Part shown: positions 41,104-53,744 of the stretch, piece by piece
Layout: each line of letters begins with the position of its first letter
Position numbering within the stretch: position 1 is the stretch's first letter
Assembly (NCBI RefSeq): GCF_014356525.2
Contig: NC_052508.1
Location: 63,101,963 to 63,165,962 of the forward strand
Reading direction: 5' to 3'
DNA from: Nilaparvata lugens
Taxonomy: Eukaryota; Arthropoda; Insecta; Hemiptera; Delphacidae
Length of the DNA: 64,000 bases
Notes under the pieces: model-generated
Told to the model about the DNA's origin: nothing
Databases searched by the model: none
The model's input: only the letters and a program-made list of their open reading frames with translations
Translations under genes and position numbers: made by a program

Positions 41104-44100
41104 ATCACAATTATCATTCGTTCAATTATAACAATTCAAAAACAATAAACGATGTACATAATGACCCACATATTCAAAGTTATACACTACAGTAAACTAT
41201 GGTATGACTGTTACAATCATGAACTCATAGACTACCAACGGTAACAGACGATTTCAAAGCCAACAACAAAGATTTCAGTAGTATCTAGTCTATTATTGGA
41301 CCGTGCTTAACCTCACCAAACTGGAGATTACCCGCGTATTCAGCGAGCAAAACCAGAACCAGTTGAATTATAGTCCTTGCCACCCAGAGGCACAATCAAG
41401 ATACACCCACACTCATTCCCTCTCACTTGCACTCACACAGCAGCGCCTCACACCCTCTCACTCACTCACAGGAGCTCTGGAAACAATGAGACGCGCAGTA
41501 TTTATGACCCATTGTTACACTTGGGTCCATTGCTGCCTATAACGCCTCGTTGACATTATACTTTATGTAAGACATGATTTTGAACCCTTTGCCTCCTAAT
41601 CTCCATCCTCCTCCTCCGAAGCCCCTCCACCACCACCTCCTCTTCTCCTTATCCTTATCCTCCTCCCACACCTCATCATCACAACGTTTTCTCCTCCTCC
41701 TCTACCTCCTCACCGACATCACCCTCCTTCTCCTCTCCCTTCACCATCACCAGTCACCTCTTCCTTACCGATATTTAATTTTAAATACAGATTCTTATCA
41801 GCTATAGTGGGGTTCACTTGTAACATTCAGCATTGTTTCAATATAGTCCAGTCAAATGCTCGTTTCTCAGGAAAGTGGAAATCTGTATCTACTTCGAATA
41901 TGCGAGAAATTTGTGATATTTCCCTCATTTCCACAGTCTAGCATATTCAAAGTGGCATATCTTGGAGTGGAACACTTCAGATAAAAAATCCAATATATGG
42001 TGAAGTTTGTAGAGACTTTTTTCCTTTTTTCGCGCCCATGAGTCATTTTTCTGATTTCAATACCGTTCATTTGAAAAAATTATGATTTTTATTTTAATAA
42101 TTTTTCTGCGATTCTACTGTAATTCAATAGTCTTTAAATCGAGTACGATACATGATAGAAACTTGCGTTTGGTCTTAAATAGAAGAGAATTACATGCTCT
42201 ATAAGCTGCGTTGCTCTAAATCCATCTTGCAGCACTGTTTATTATCGAAAAATTTTCGAGACTGTGAAAATGTCGCGAATCTCTTGATTTTTCTAAACAA
42301 ACGTATCTTACTTCACGATCATATTTTCACATAAATCATCCATTTCACATGGAAGAGGAGATTCTATTTTCAAATCAAGACCAAGTACCGCTTTTTCATC
42401 ATTTCGGGTTACCGAGATACACAGTTTTGAATATAGAAATTGGCCATTTTTCTGTGTATGTGAATATGGGCTAAAATTCACTCAAGGAGGAAGTTTTTAT
42501 TTTTTCACCAAATTTGAGTTATGATATATGATTTTGAACCGCCTTGACGAGCTGAGAATAATGAGCTGTAGTAAAAGGAGATCTGATCATTCTGTCGAAC
42601 GTTATAAGTGTTTAAAATTGTGATCCTTGATGTATCCTTATGTGTATTGTGTAATCCCCCCACTAGGAAATACTGAAATCAAATGTATCTAGCGGGTGAC
42701 TCTCAGAGAACATGAACCTCGTAAGATGATTCCAGTCGAAATATGTATTTTTTGTCAGTAAAGACGTGAAAAGGTATAAATAGAGGAAAATTTGTATTTT
42801 GGCTGTAGAACATTTTTTAAATTTGTAGCTCCGGAACCAAAAATGGTAGTCCTGCGCGACCACTCAATTTATTATCTCCAATTAGGGAATGTAAGGAATG
42901 ATTCTTCCCCAAAGACTTTTTCGAGATTGGATGGGAAAATTGAAAAAAGTAAAATATTTTCGGGGTTGGTCAGAAAATGACGTGTCAGCAAATTTCAGAT
43001 TCGAATACAGCGCTCCAAAATACATATAGAACCGTTGAGAAAAATTCTTTCAGGGCTGTTTCCTGAAAAACGACCATTTGACTGGACTTATATGGGAAGT
43101 ATTGATGAATGCTATAAGTATGGAATGCTGACACTTTGGAGTGAATCTCACCGTGAAGGAGACTTGAAATTCTTGAATGTCTAGCAATGGGGTTCAGCGT
43201 AAGATGTGGGCACAAATATATTTGGTTTGTTTGTAGAATTGCGAGCTGGTAAAGAGAGGTTTGAAATTTGAAGTAGTGCTTGATGATTATTTGATTTAAT
43301 CTGCTTCTATTGAATACATAAGCATCCAACAAGCATTGAATCCTGACTGTAATCTTGAAGATCTGTTTTTGTTGGTTTTTTATTGTTCTCCAATCATAGT
43401 CGTTCATCATAATTTGACATGAGAATGATGCTTTGGTTAAGATTATGAAGATCAGATGGATATTTGATGAATATTTCTTGTTGTGGTCATAACTCATCTG
43501 TGTTGTTGATGATAAACTCCACGGAATAAATCTGTTTAGTTACCGGAACAGAACCTAATATAATTCCTGACAAAAACTGTGACTCCTCAATGCGATTTCA
43601 AACATGAGTTCCTATTCATATCACAATGAGTTTACTTTTGGTATTCCTTTGAAGTAAGGAAAAAAATTGATGAAATATAATTGATTTTATATTAAACAGG
43701 TTCATATAAGTGGAGTATATATTATTTAGTATATATATATTCTTCAATAGAGATGTGTGTAGTAGCCCTCAGCTGAAATGTAACAGAATTTCAATTTCCA
43801 ATTCAATAATTCGGAAAGTAAATTGTGAATAGTAAGGGTAAAGAGTAAATGTAATAATTCAACAATGATTCATTGCTCTAACATTAGTGCTAACAGCACT
43901 CTCTCTTGATGGCAGCTCTCAAGAATCTATTCAATATTTTCATTATTATTCTAGAAAGAACCTTATATTCATGACAAGAAATCAATAAATTGTTTTAAAA
44001 ATCACTGTTACATGTCTATTCCAGCCAAAGTTACTGAACCAAATAAAATATACGTTCCATACTTTCTCAATAAGAATTCACTTACCAAACTTACGAGGTG

Positions 44101-45460
44101 AATTACATGTTGATATTAAACAAAATACCAACCTACCTGGGGGTCAAGCAGGGCTACCAACCTATTACTTTGTTATAAAACATGAAGTCGTCGTGGGTGG
44201 TATCACGCTGCCTACAACTCTACAGCAACGGCTGAAGAAATAATACAACTTTCCATCAATTTGCATAATATCTTGCAGAATATTATTATTTTTCTAAACC
44301 TCGATTCGATTGTTCAGAGTGAACTTTAGCGTTGAAAATCAACGGAGCATTAAATAGTGATTTGGGTAACGCACAATCTAATAATTCTTGTTTGAAAAAT
44401 ATTGTTACATAATAGGCTGACAGGAGAAAGTGGTTTCTTGATTGATATTGTTCGTATTTTCAATGGGATAATAGTAATAATGTACTTCAAAGTTGGAGTT
44501 CACATTTTCATGATGGGAGAAATGAAATTGGATCTTGTTGGAATGAATTCAATCAAATTGAGTACGATGTTCATGTCATATACGCGTAGATTGAAATATA
44601 TTAATGCTGGCTTGGGTGAATACAAGCACAACATAATACTTCGAAAACTATTCGCAACTAACTGAACTCCAACCACATTTTTTTTTTTAATTTTCAATAT
44701 ATTTTGTAACTCAGTAACTTTGCATCCATCCTCATCATAAACAGGAATGTATTCTGAAAAATCTAACAATCTCAAACAGTTCCTGATAACAATTATTGTA
44801 ACTTTCATATTGATAACAATCAGTGATTCAAAAACGTTCCATTTACGGTCATCTGTTCCGTTTCTGCATGACATAATCCACCCTCAAATAACGGTCACAA
44901 AAACATAATCACCAACCCTTCTCCTTCTACGACCAGTTTTACGCTATTAATATGCAAATAAGTGTGTGACAAAGACAATATCACAAGCGGAGACTGTGTG
45001 TGGAACGAAGACAAGTGACAATATTGTCCTATAGAGCATGATATATGACAGAGACAATCTCATACCTGGATACAGCGTGTGGGACAAGGACAGACAATAT
45101 ATGATCGTTCTATATCCGCACGAATGTTCTGTACATTATGTCCTTATGAGGCCACTTGAAACTTTTACAAAGCATGAACGGCTGTAGGGTTGTAGAAGAT
45201 ATGAGAAGATGAAGGTGATAATTAATGATCAACTGAACGTATTCATTAATCCGGATTTAACATGTGAGTGCACACACTGAACTTGTCGGATTAGGGAGAG
45301 AGCTACTGCAGATTTTATCAGGGGGCGGGGAGTAGTTCGAAATCGAAAAAAATAATTGTAGAAAATGAAAATGAATTGATTAGTGATAGGAAATTCATTA
45401 CAACAAAAACGTTTGTCAAAGCACCGTTAGTGAAATAGGAGAATATCCAAACGTTGAATA
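41104..45460. other. About 4.4 kb without a supported gene
   Basis: 41380..41480 and 41590..41760 are C/T-rich. The rest is AT-rich. Two frames stand out only by length: 43497..42985 (-, 170 codons) and 44874..44500 (-, 124 codons). Neither is low complexity nor recognisable. 42180..42900 has the texture of a degraded repeat. Nothing is called as a gene. Confidence 0.4.
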
Positions 45461-45700
45461 GTAACAAAATTTGCGTACAGACTTTCGCTCTGCTCCGCAA
45501 TCGAACGTCACTCGAGCAGATCGATTGATGATCGACCGGGGAGCAAGAGTGGAACGCGAGAAGAGCTAACATCTCCCGTAACGTTCATGATCGGAGCGAT
45601 CGCGGGGCGAGTGCGGCGCGTGTGTGGATCGAGTGCGGAGCGAGTGCGGAGCGTGCGCGGAGCGTATTGGAGACGCGTTTATCTGTTCGCACCTTCAGAG
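45460..45700. mobile_element. GC-rich MITE-like insertion related to family I ends
   Basis: An isolated GC-rich block. Its left end TGCGTACAGACTTTCGCTC and right end (complement GGTGCGAACAGATAAACGCG) match imperfectly and resemble the family I terminus GGTGCGTACAGATTTACGCG. The interior iterates GAGTGCGGAGCG (45595..45665). No ORF of substance. Confidence 0.5.
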
Positions 45701-45893
45701 TGATGGAAACATTTGCCACAGGCTACTGAATATCTACGGATACTAGAAGTACAAGACGGAATATAATAGAGTAAAAAATAACACAACATAAAAAATGTTG
45801 TGTGTGTGATAGAGAAGGATAGAGCTACCTGCTCTTTGTCAGATGATAGACAAGGTTAGCAACACTAATGCATCAAAGTATTACATCATGAGA

Positions 45894-45924
45894 ATAATCG
45901 TATTCTCATTGAGAATACGATTAT
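45894..45924. repeat. 15-bp near-perfect palindrome
   Basis: ATAATCGTATTCTCA and its exact reverse complement are separated by one base. Related words (GAGAATACG) recur at 45929 and 45951. Confidence 0.9.
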
Positions 45925-48734
45925 AAGAGAATACGTATAACACATTACATTGAGAATACGAGAATGTACAGGAACACATTTTGGAGATTGAGACATTCTC
46001 AATATTTGAAAAATAATGGAAATTGATCAAATTGAATGGAATCGCAGAGAAATTAACAGTAGCCTGATATTGAACTCAAGTGCTGAGTACAGTGAGAGAT
46101 GAAATACAATCAGATAAGAGAAAGCACGATTGTATCAATTGTCACGTAGCTAGATTACTCTTTGTCTTTGTTTGGAGGGGGACAAACCCTGATGCACTTC
46201 ATTCTTCTTCTCTTTCTCCCCGTCTTCTTCACCACTACCTCCTTCTCACGGTCGATTACGTCGACTAATTGCGGACCAGATGGCCGATGAATCGGGTGGT
46301 GAAGAGGAAAGGAAGAAGACGAAGAATGAAAAGGAGGAGAAGAAGAAGAAAAAAAAAGAGGTAGAAGGATAATAATAAGAGAGGGGAGTAGCCGGACAGT
46401 TTACAAAGGAGTCGAAGGCTGAAGAAAGTAGAAAGTAGAGGAGAAAAAGAAGAAGTCAAAGCAAGCAAGAGAGGTGTTTTCCCAAAGAAAATCGGAAATT
46501 GGAGTAATCGGAGTGAATATAAGGTCTCACACTACTGGCCTACCAATAAGAGTGCCACCATCACCTTGTTTTTTCAACTCATAGTTCGTAATAGATAGTA
46601 AATCATTTCTCTCCTAAAAAAGCCAGCTTAGATAGAGAAGTCAGATGTATAGTTCCATCGCAGTCTAGTTACCAAAAGGGTTTAATCTAGTCATACTTGG
46701 TCCCAATCTATCGACTGATAATTTTTTTCCAATACAAATTACAATAGAAAATTGTCTTAGAACTCACTCACTTGTTGAGGAGGCATTCTGCTGTTCCATC
46801 CTCAACTGGACTATTTTTATGAAATCTACTCTAGTGAATACTTTATAATTTCCACACTATAACACTGTACAACGTGCACTTTTTATTTCTAACAATGACC
46901 GTTTTTAGCAATTAGCAGTTGGTCTGAATTCACCCAAAAGAAGTTAGCGCCAAATCATGAGTCTCATAAATTAAATCACCACCCTAAAATATACCTTTTT
47001 TGGTATATTATATGGCCAACTCTATCATTAGTGATTGTATTGACAACTTAGTAATAAGTTGCTCTAATTACGATCAAAAAATACAACATATAACTTTATA
47101 AAAAGTGAAAAGGAAAATACATGGATTTAGCGATTTTTCGCAAAGTTGAAATAAATTAACAATTTTCAACGAGCTATAACTCGCTTCCTATTGGAGATAG
47201 AAAATCATTTAGGGTATGAAAATTGTAGAGGAGTTAATGCTCTTCAAAAAAGAATGAACAAAAATATTGATTGAACATTTGGTTTTGGATATATAGTGAA
47301 GAAAACTGAAAAGTACCAAAATCTCTTGGTTTTCAGGCTGCCAAAAGTTATGCCTTCAGAAATTTTGGTGGGAAACCATAGATTACTCTTACTAATACCC
47401 CAATTGGACCGATTAAAACAATAAAATCAATTACCTTAATTTTTGTTTAGTCAGGCCGCATTATAATGACTATTTGACTGGGCTAATAGTATAGTCAGTT
47501 GGAAATAGACGTCACTTTATTATTGAACTTGAAGGATATAGGTAGTAAATTAGAGAAAAATATGTGAAAAAAAAGTTGAAGTATCTCCAATTTCTGAATT
47601 ATTTAGAACTTAGAACTCACTAGTGTTCATCCATCCATCAAGAATACATTTGAAACAATATGCTACTTCTCTACTGAGTATGATGCCCACATAAACCCTA
47701 GAATTGTGCTTGTGAGTACGAAAGAAGATGAATGATGAGAGATGAAATTGTACCAGGTACCAGGACACGTGAATAACCAATAAAGGAAATAACCTTCATG
47801 GTTTGACGTAAATATATCGTTCCATGAATTTTGACAAAATTTAGTTTGACAACTACTACTGATCTGTCTATTCATTTCAACAGATATTAAATTAAACAAA
47901 CGTCTTCTTTACCTCTGTAGCTTACCTTCAGAAGTGATTATGCGGGATATTTACCCCGTATTATAAATAAATTTTGTAAAAACTTGATGAAATGACGGAA
48001 CTGTAGCTTATCATCTTATTCCACGTTATTTTACAGTGATTTATGATATACACGCTGTTGAACAAATATGACCGTTACTTATACCGTTAGGCGGAAGAAA
48101 TTTTCAAACTAATTCAAAACTCTTTGTTGGATTCCTCTTTAAAAATCAACCCGCATTTCTTTCATTGTTGATCGGACAGTGGATGAAAATTTAGGCTGTC
48201 ATACATCTCAATTCACTGACAGATGTTTCTTCAAACCTTTGTCATCTCTTGGGCACACTTCTCAAATGCGGGTTATGATTTCTTTTCAAGTAGCATACTA
48301 ACATTGAGAATCTCATAAATATATCATAAAGAAAATATTTTAAAGATTCTTGTCAAAGCTGAACACTTAAAAGGATGGTTTTGTCGCGTGTCCAGTTGAT
48401 GATTGAAAAAAAAATTCCATAATTTTTAAAGTGCTCACCACCATTGTCATAAATTTGGGGAGCCTCATTGTTGCATAGACTGGTTCATTATCTGCTGCAA
48501 GGTTAATGAGTGTTCTCCAGACAACAAAATTGTTGGTAGTGACTGAAATTCTCCATAAATTTCAGACAAATGAGGAAACTTTGTTGATCATGATTGGAGA
48601 AACCTGTATGAATTAGAAGTTAATGTGATATATGGGTGTTTTCAGTCTACACTCTACAACACTACTACAGTTTTGAAATTGGAATAATTTATGAGAACTG
48701 TGTTCATTCATTACTGTCACACTTCTTCCAATCT
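45925..48734. other. No gene seen
   Basis: 46200..46255 is pyrimidine-rich and 46280..46480 purine-rich, together giving artefact frames. 46990..47030 has a small hairpin (TATACC..GGTATA). The rest is AT-rich. Confidence 0.45.
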
Positions 48735-49258
48735 AATGAAGGAAAAGCATCATCAACTTGAATTATATTGTGAGTATTGTGACATAACATAAGCATAATC
48801 TATTGAGAACTTGGAATATTGGTATTGAGTAAAATTTTACTAGGAATCCTACATCTTAAATTTTATAAATGATACAATTGGAACGGTATATCTAGAACAG
48901 TGAAGTGAAAGTAAGTGAGAGTTCAAATTTCGTAGAACTTACTATATCTGCAGAAAAACAATAGCAATTAAGAAGAAAGTTGATATAAAGGGGAAACATC
49001 ATTAAATTGAATTATACTTGAGTAGCCTACTGTACTCTAACATTGGTATGAACATCAATATTTATTGATTATTATTATTATTAAGAACTTCAAAATTATT
49101 GGTATTGAGTATATTTTACTTGGAAACCTATAGATTTAACAACTCAAATTTAAGAAATTATAAAATTGAAATTATCAAGTGCAGTGATGTGAGATAAGTG
49201 AGAGTTCTAATTTCGTAGAACTTACTAAATCTGCGGAAAAACCAGTTAAGAAGAAATG
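48735..49258. repeat. Diverged tandem duplication, about 280-bp period
   Basis: GGTATTGAGT-A-ATTTTAC occurs at 48821 and 49101. GAGAGTTC-AATTTCGTAGAAC occurs at 48917 and 49199. The intervening sequence is alignable but well diverged, so the duplication is old. Confidence 0.7.
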
Positions 49259-51019
49259 TATATTACGAGAAGGTTAGTTGAAAGCCGTTCTGAAAAAAAG
49301 AACAAAACTAGTAATTTATTTAAAAAAAGGTGATTAATTTCATATTCTCTGTCCGCCTCTAGTCTCATAATAGCCTGAAAATTACAAATTAAATTTCCTT
49401 TGCTAACATTAAGAGAGCTAGTAAATCGTATCAGAGCATACTTCATATTTTCAATACCGTACATCTGATACAGCTTATTCTATTAGAGTCTATGACATAG
49501 ACATTTAAAAAATTCAAAGATTATGAAAGAGAAGACAATGTACTAGGCTATAGATCTTTTATCATAGATTATGAGAACAAAGTCAATAACTTTACATTAT
49601 GTTCCTACTGATCATCATCATAGGATACACATACGTTGTTCAACAACATGCATTTTACATTCATGCATTCTACTGCACATAGGGGAAGTTAGGGAACTTT
49701 CAAGAAGACCAGTTGCTATGTTTTGATAGCTCAAGGGAATAGCTGAACACACAAATGTCATTGACTCCAACATGATGATGTATTTTGGCATATCTGATTG
49801 CACAACTGCATGGTTTCATAATATGTGTCAATAGCCACTTTGTTACTGACACAATAAGTGACAAGATGGGGGAAATAGGGTAGTGGTGCATAAATGCACT
49901 CAACAAGGGGTGAGCCAAGTGCATAAGGATGCATTTCTGAGTGCATAAATGCATGGGGTGGTTGTGTAACTGCATTTAGAGGGGAGGAATACTAGATTCT
50001 ATGCAGGAATAAAACAATATGATATCAATTTTTGCTTTCCACTCTCAAAAGTTGGAAAATCTCTGAAAATAATGTAATTTTTTTATTATTGAAGTGGAAG
50101 AATTTTCAATCACAGTTAGAGTGTTAGGATAAACAATTAGACCATTAGTATTATATGATGTGCTCAAAGTAAAACCTTTATATTATAGTTTGAACTATTC
50201 GAACTTTAAAGTTTTGAACCTTTTAAACTATTTATCGTTCGATGGAGCTGTATTTATGGAATTACATGCAACGTATTTCGTAGATGGGTATATAGGCATG
50301 GGTAATAGGCAAAAGTTATAGGCATGAGTCTTATGCCTCATTTTTCAGTAATCTTTAAATTAAACGATCAGTAAGAAGATTTTCTTGAACAGTTCTGGGA
50401 AGTTCAGTAAATTGATACATTCCCTATACTTCATTCAACTTCCAATTCTTAATACTTTCATTGACTGAGATATGAGATAGTACCAATAAATTATCAATAG
50501 GAAAGATGGAGAAACTTGTTTTGGTCAATATTATAGATTTCTAGTGATCTCCAAGCTGTATCAAGTAGCAGATTATACACTGAAACTGGAGATATAGGCT
50601 ACTCGTATACTCTTACTAGTATACTTATTATACTCTCGTGTACTCTCCTTCTTCTTCTAGATCGTATAACTGGTTGTGCATTGTAAGTTGGCTTATGTAT
50701 CGTGGTTTAAGGTGAAAGTCTGTCATTGGTCGTGACAAACCACTCCCACAAAGGGCTAGTTCGAATCACAGCCAAAATAAACAATTGAATAAACAGCAAA
50801 GATTGGAATCTTTTCAAATCGCCATTAAAGGCTTAGGCTCTTTAGATTTAACAGCAAAGATTCAATTTCACGTGTCACAACAAATTACAGATGGAAAAAC
50901 AAGAATTTTAAGTATTAGTTTACCATTGTAAAATATTATAATATGCGTATTGGAATTCTCAAGATTGTTGAGGGAACATTAAGCTTTTAATAATACGATA
51001 ATTTCAAAAACTCTTGTAC
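49259..51019. other. No gene seen
   Basis: 49860..49980 iterates GTGCATAAATGCA-like words. At 50752..50775, GGGCTAGTTCGAATCAC resembles a tRNA B box without a cloverleaf. Otherwise AT-rich. Confidence 0.45.
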
Positions 51020-51193
51020 ATTTTTACTTTCCTTGCCCTATTACCATAGGTAAGGAAAGTATTGCTTTCCGAAAAAAATTAAGTTACCCCAATTTATAAA
51101 TGTCTATACGTTTCAAGGTCCCCTGAGTTCAAAAAAGTGGTTTTTGGGTATTGGTCTGTATGTGTGTGTGTGTGTGTGTGGTGTGTGTGGTGT

Positions 51194-51246
<53 letters not shown>

Positions 51247-51278
51247 TGTGTGTGTGGTGTGGTGTGTGTGTTGTGTGT

Positions 51279-51317
<39 letters not shown>

Positions 51318-51392
51318 TGGTGTGTGTGTGTGTGTGTGTGTGTGTGTTGTGTGTGTGTGTGTGTGTGTGGTGTGTGTGTGTGTGTGTGGGTG

Positions 51393-51423
<31 letters not shown>

Positions 51424-52171
51424 TGGTGTGTGTGTGTGTGTGTGTTGGTGTGTGTGTGGTGTGGTGTGTGGTGTGTGTGTGTTGTGTGTGTGTGTGTGGT
51501 GTGTGTGTGTGTATGTGTTGTTTGTACACGATATCTCATCTCCCAATTAACGGAATGACTTGAAATTTGGAACTCAAGGTCCTCACAATATAAGGATCCG
51601 ACACGAACAATTTCGATCAAATACAATTCAAGATGACGACAAGAATGGAGAAAATGTTGTCAAAAACGGGGGTTTTCGCGATTTTCTTGAAAACGGCTCC
51701 AACGATTTTGATCAAATTTATACCTAAAATAGTCATTGATAAGCTCCATCAACTGCCACGAGTCCCATATCTGTAAACATTTTAGGAGCTCCACTCCATC
51801 CATGCAAAGTTTGATTTTAGATTCCCAATTATCAGGCTTCGGATACAGTTTAAACAGAAAATTTTGAGTGGGAAAGATTGAGCATGAGAATCTCTACAAT
51901 TAATGTTCAGTAACATTTTCACCTAAAATTGAAAATAAGCTCAAAATTCGAGAAAATATGATTATCGAATTGCAAACTGTTGGCAACTGTTGATTCTATT
52001 AAATGATTCACTATGAAGAGATAGCAGACCTCGTATGTCTCCAGCGTTATTGTCCTTCCACCAGCTGGCTCAGATCTTACTTCATAAGTAGACTTGAGAT
52101 GCGCGGGAACACTATCGTCAGTTGATCAATTTTCATAATGGCTAGGAAAGTTGTGTGAGTGTGCCACACCA
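51020..52171 (-). mobile_element. B element, copy 3 (about 1.15 kb, expanded microsatellite)
   Basis: Reverse-complement orientation: ATTTTTACTTTCCTTGCC at 51020 and ...GTGCCACACCA at 52171. The extra length over copy 1 comes from the (TG)n block at 51165..51520. Confidence 0.85.
51165..51520. repeat. (TG)n microsatellite with GGTG interruptions, about 360 bp
   Basis: Alternating TG with frequent single-base shifts (GGTG, TTGTG). Frames of Thr/His or Val/Cys repeats through it are artefacts. Confidence 0.95.
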
Positions 52172-52465
52172 TATTTTCAAATTTTTGTAGTAGCACGGAG
52201 TATTGACCATTACTCAGTACTGTTTCTGCTTTCTGCAGTAGTAGCGTCCAACCAAGTCACTCATCAATTAGTGGCTTTCTACTCCTGCATCACAAATTAA
52301 CAGCTCTAACTAACGTACCTAGAATACAGTGTATTCTTATTACATTGGTTCCAACTTTGAAAACAGAGGAAATTGAAATTATCGACGACTGTACTTCAAC
52401 TCTTACTAATCTTCTGAAAACTAATACTACTTTTTAATACATGAACTTTTTCTTCGTCTATCTAG

Positions 52466-52601
52466 GAAAAATGTGGAAGCAAATCTCACAGGCCTAGCCA
52501 ATAAGCTGGCCGAGGTATCACAGAATCAGAGATGGTTGGAAAAGCAATCGACCGACAGGGTCACGTCCACACCGGGCGGCCACGCGTCCGCCTTTAATTG
52601 A
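52466..52601 (+). CDS. Candidate terminal exon of an unidentified host gene
   Basis: A pyrimidine-rich acceptor (TTTTTCTTCGTCTATCTAG, 52447..52465) is followed by an open frame of 44 codons, entered one base into a codon and ending TGA at 52599..52601. It reads KNVEANLTGLANKLAEVSQN then QRWLEKQSTDRV and a Gly/Ser/Pro-rich end (TSTPGGHASAFN). The first 27 residues have regular Leu/Val/Trp spacing suggestive of a coiled coil. Codon use is GC-richer than the flanks (GCC, CTG, GTC, ACG), as expected for a coding exon. A branch-point-like CTAAT lies upstream. I do not recognise the protein and found no upstream exon; the preceding 1.15 kb is a B element, so the intron would contain it. No AATAAA follows closely. 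Confidence 0.45.
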
Positions 52602-52778
52602 AATCAAATTAGGAAACGGGAAATGAGATAACGAAAGAGAGGAGGAGGATGAGTAGGAGGAAGAGGGGAGGGGAAAGTGAGATACAGGTTGATGTGATTT
52701 AGGACCGATCGGCTAATTCTTTGTTTGGTTTGACCATTGATAGTCCGAGGAGTTGCTACCCTTACCTTTTCCAAATTC

Positions 52779-52857
52779 TTTTCCTTCTTCTTCTTCTTCT
52801 TCTTCTTCTTCTTCTTCTTCTTCTTCTTCTTCTTCTTCTTTACTTCTTCTTCTTCTT
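52779..52857. repeat. TTC/GAA microsatellite
   Basis: About 79 bases of (TTC)n on the + strand, near-pure. Confidence 0.95.
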
Positions 52858-53109
52858 GTTTTGCTACACCTCTCCTTTCATTAAATACTTTCCCTGTTTC
52901 CATCAGAATTCTATCCCTGGCCTCGATGCGATGAAAAATTTCTCCATTGCCAGTATCATATTGGATTTGTACACACAAGGGGTAGCCGGGTAGCCTTAGT
53001 TGATTGGTGAGCTAATTGATTATATTGGCTGGTGATATTGCTTTTTTATATGATGCCGCTCTCCAATTTGGTTTGATTTCATGAGGAGATTCTTTCTTGG
53101 AAAGTATTT

Positions 53110-53287
53110 GTTCAAATATTTACTTTAATTTACTTCACTTTACTTTTTCCGGCACTACAGTCCTGGGTGGACTTTGGCCTCCTCAACATAGCGCCTCCAT
53201 TCGTCTCTATCCTGAGCACTCCGTCGCCAGTTTGCCACGCCCAGCACTTGGAGGTCTCCAATCACGTCGTTCAGCCTTTGTTCAAAT
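53110..53287 (-). pseudogene. RTE-like LINE C-terminal remnant
   Basis: Minus-strand residues just before the stop (53157..53155) read GDLQVLGVANWRRSAQDRDE then WRRYVEEAKVHPGL. This 'W...A-DR--W(R)--(V)EEA---PGL' ending is the usual C-terminus of RTE-type endonuclease/reverse transcriptase proteins. The preceding DVIGDLQ fits the same region. Only about 43 residues remain. Downstream on the same strand are the 3' UTR start (CGGAAAAAG) and AGTAAA-type iterations. Everything upstream of residue E in FEQRLND is unrelated. Confidence 0.7.
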
Positions 53288-53626
53288 ACATAATCTATAA
53301 TATACTGTAATGAATGAAAGTATTGGCTTATACACAGAATAGAAAATTCACGAATGACGCATAATCTCGTCTGAACTACTGGACTGATCAAATTGAAATT
53401 CGGCACATAGATTCTCAATTCAGCGAGGATGGTTATAGGTCTATTTTGAATTATTAATAATTTCAGTAGGTCAAGTTTTCAGTTTGTCAAGGTTTCAATT
53501 AGATCATTGCGTAGCACGGGTTACCTCCTAGTAGGCCTACAGAATAAAACGAAATTGGAAGCGGAGAAAAACTGACTGATTCTCTGCAACTGTTATTCAA
53601 TTATCGATCTGTTATAAAGAGTCGAC
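53288..53626. other. No gene seen
   Basis: AT-rich spacer between the RTE scrap and the TIR element. Confidence 0.5.
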
Positions 53627-53744
53627 TATAGTGAGGTCCACGTTATAATGACAGTATTTGATCAACTTTGATTTTGCTATTCCTTCTTATCATTCGACAA
53701 AGCCGGTGGTACTATCCTTTTCTAGGTCCACAACGGTACCAATA

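Noticed and set aside
44500..44874. 124-codon minus-strand ORF
   Set aside because: No recognisable domain, overlaps an 87-codon plus frame, and lies in plain AT-rich DNA.
50752..50775. B-box-like GGGCTAGTTCGAATCAC as part of a tRNA or SINE
   Set aside because: No convincing A box, cloverleaf or target duplication around it.
51094..51626. Thr/His-rich and Val/Cys-rich frames of 135-165 codons on both strands
   Set aside because: Translation of the (TG)n microsatellite in a B element.
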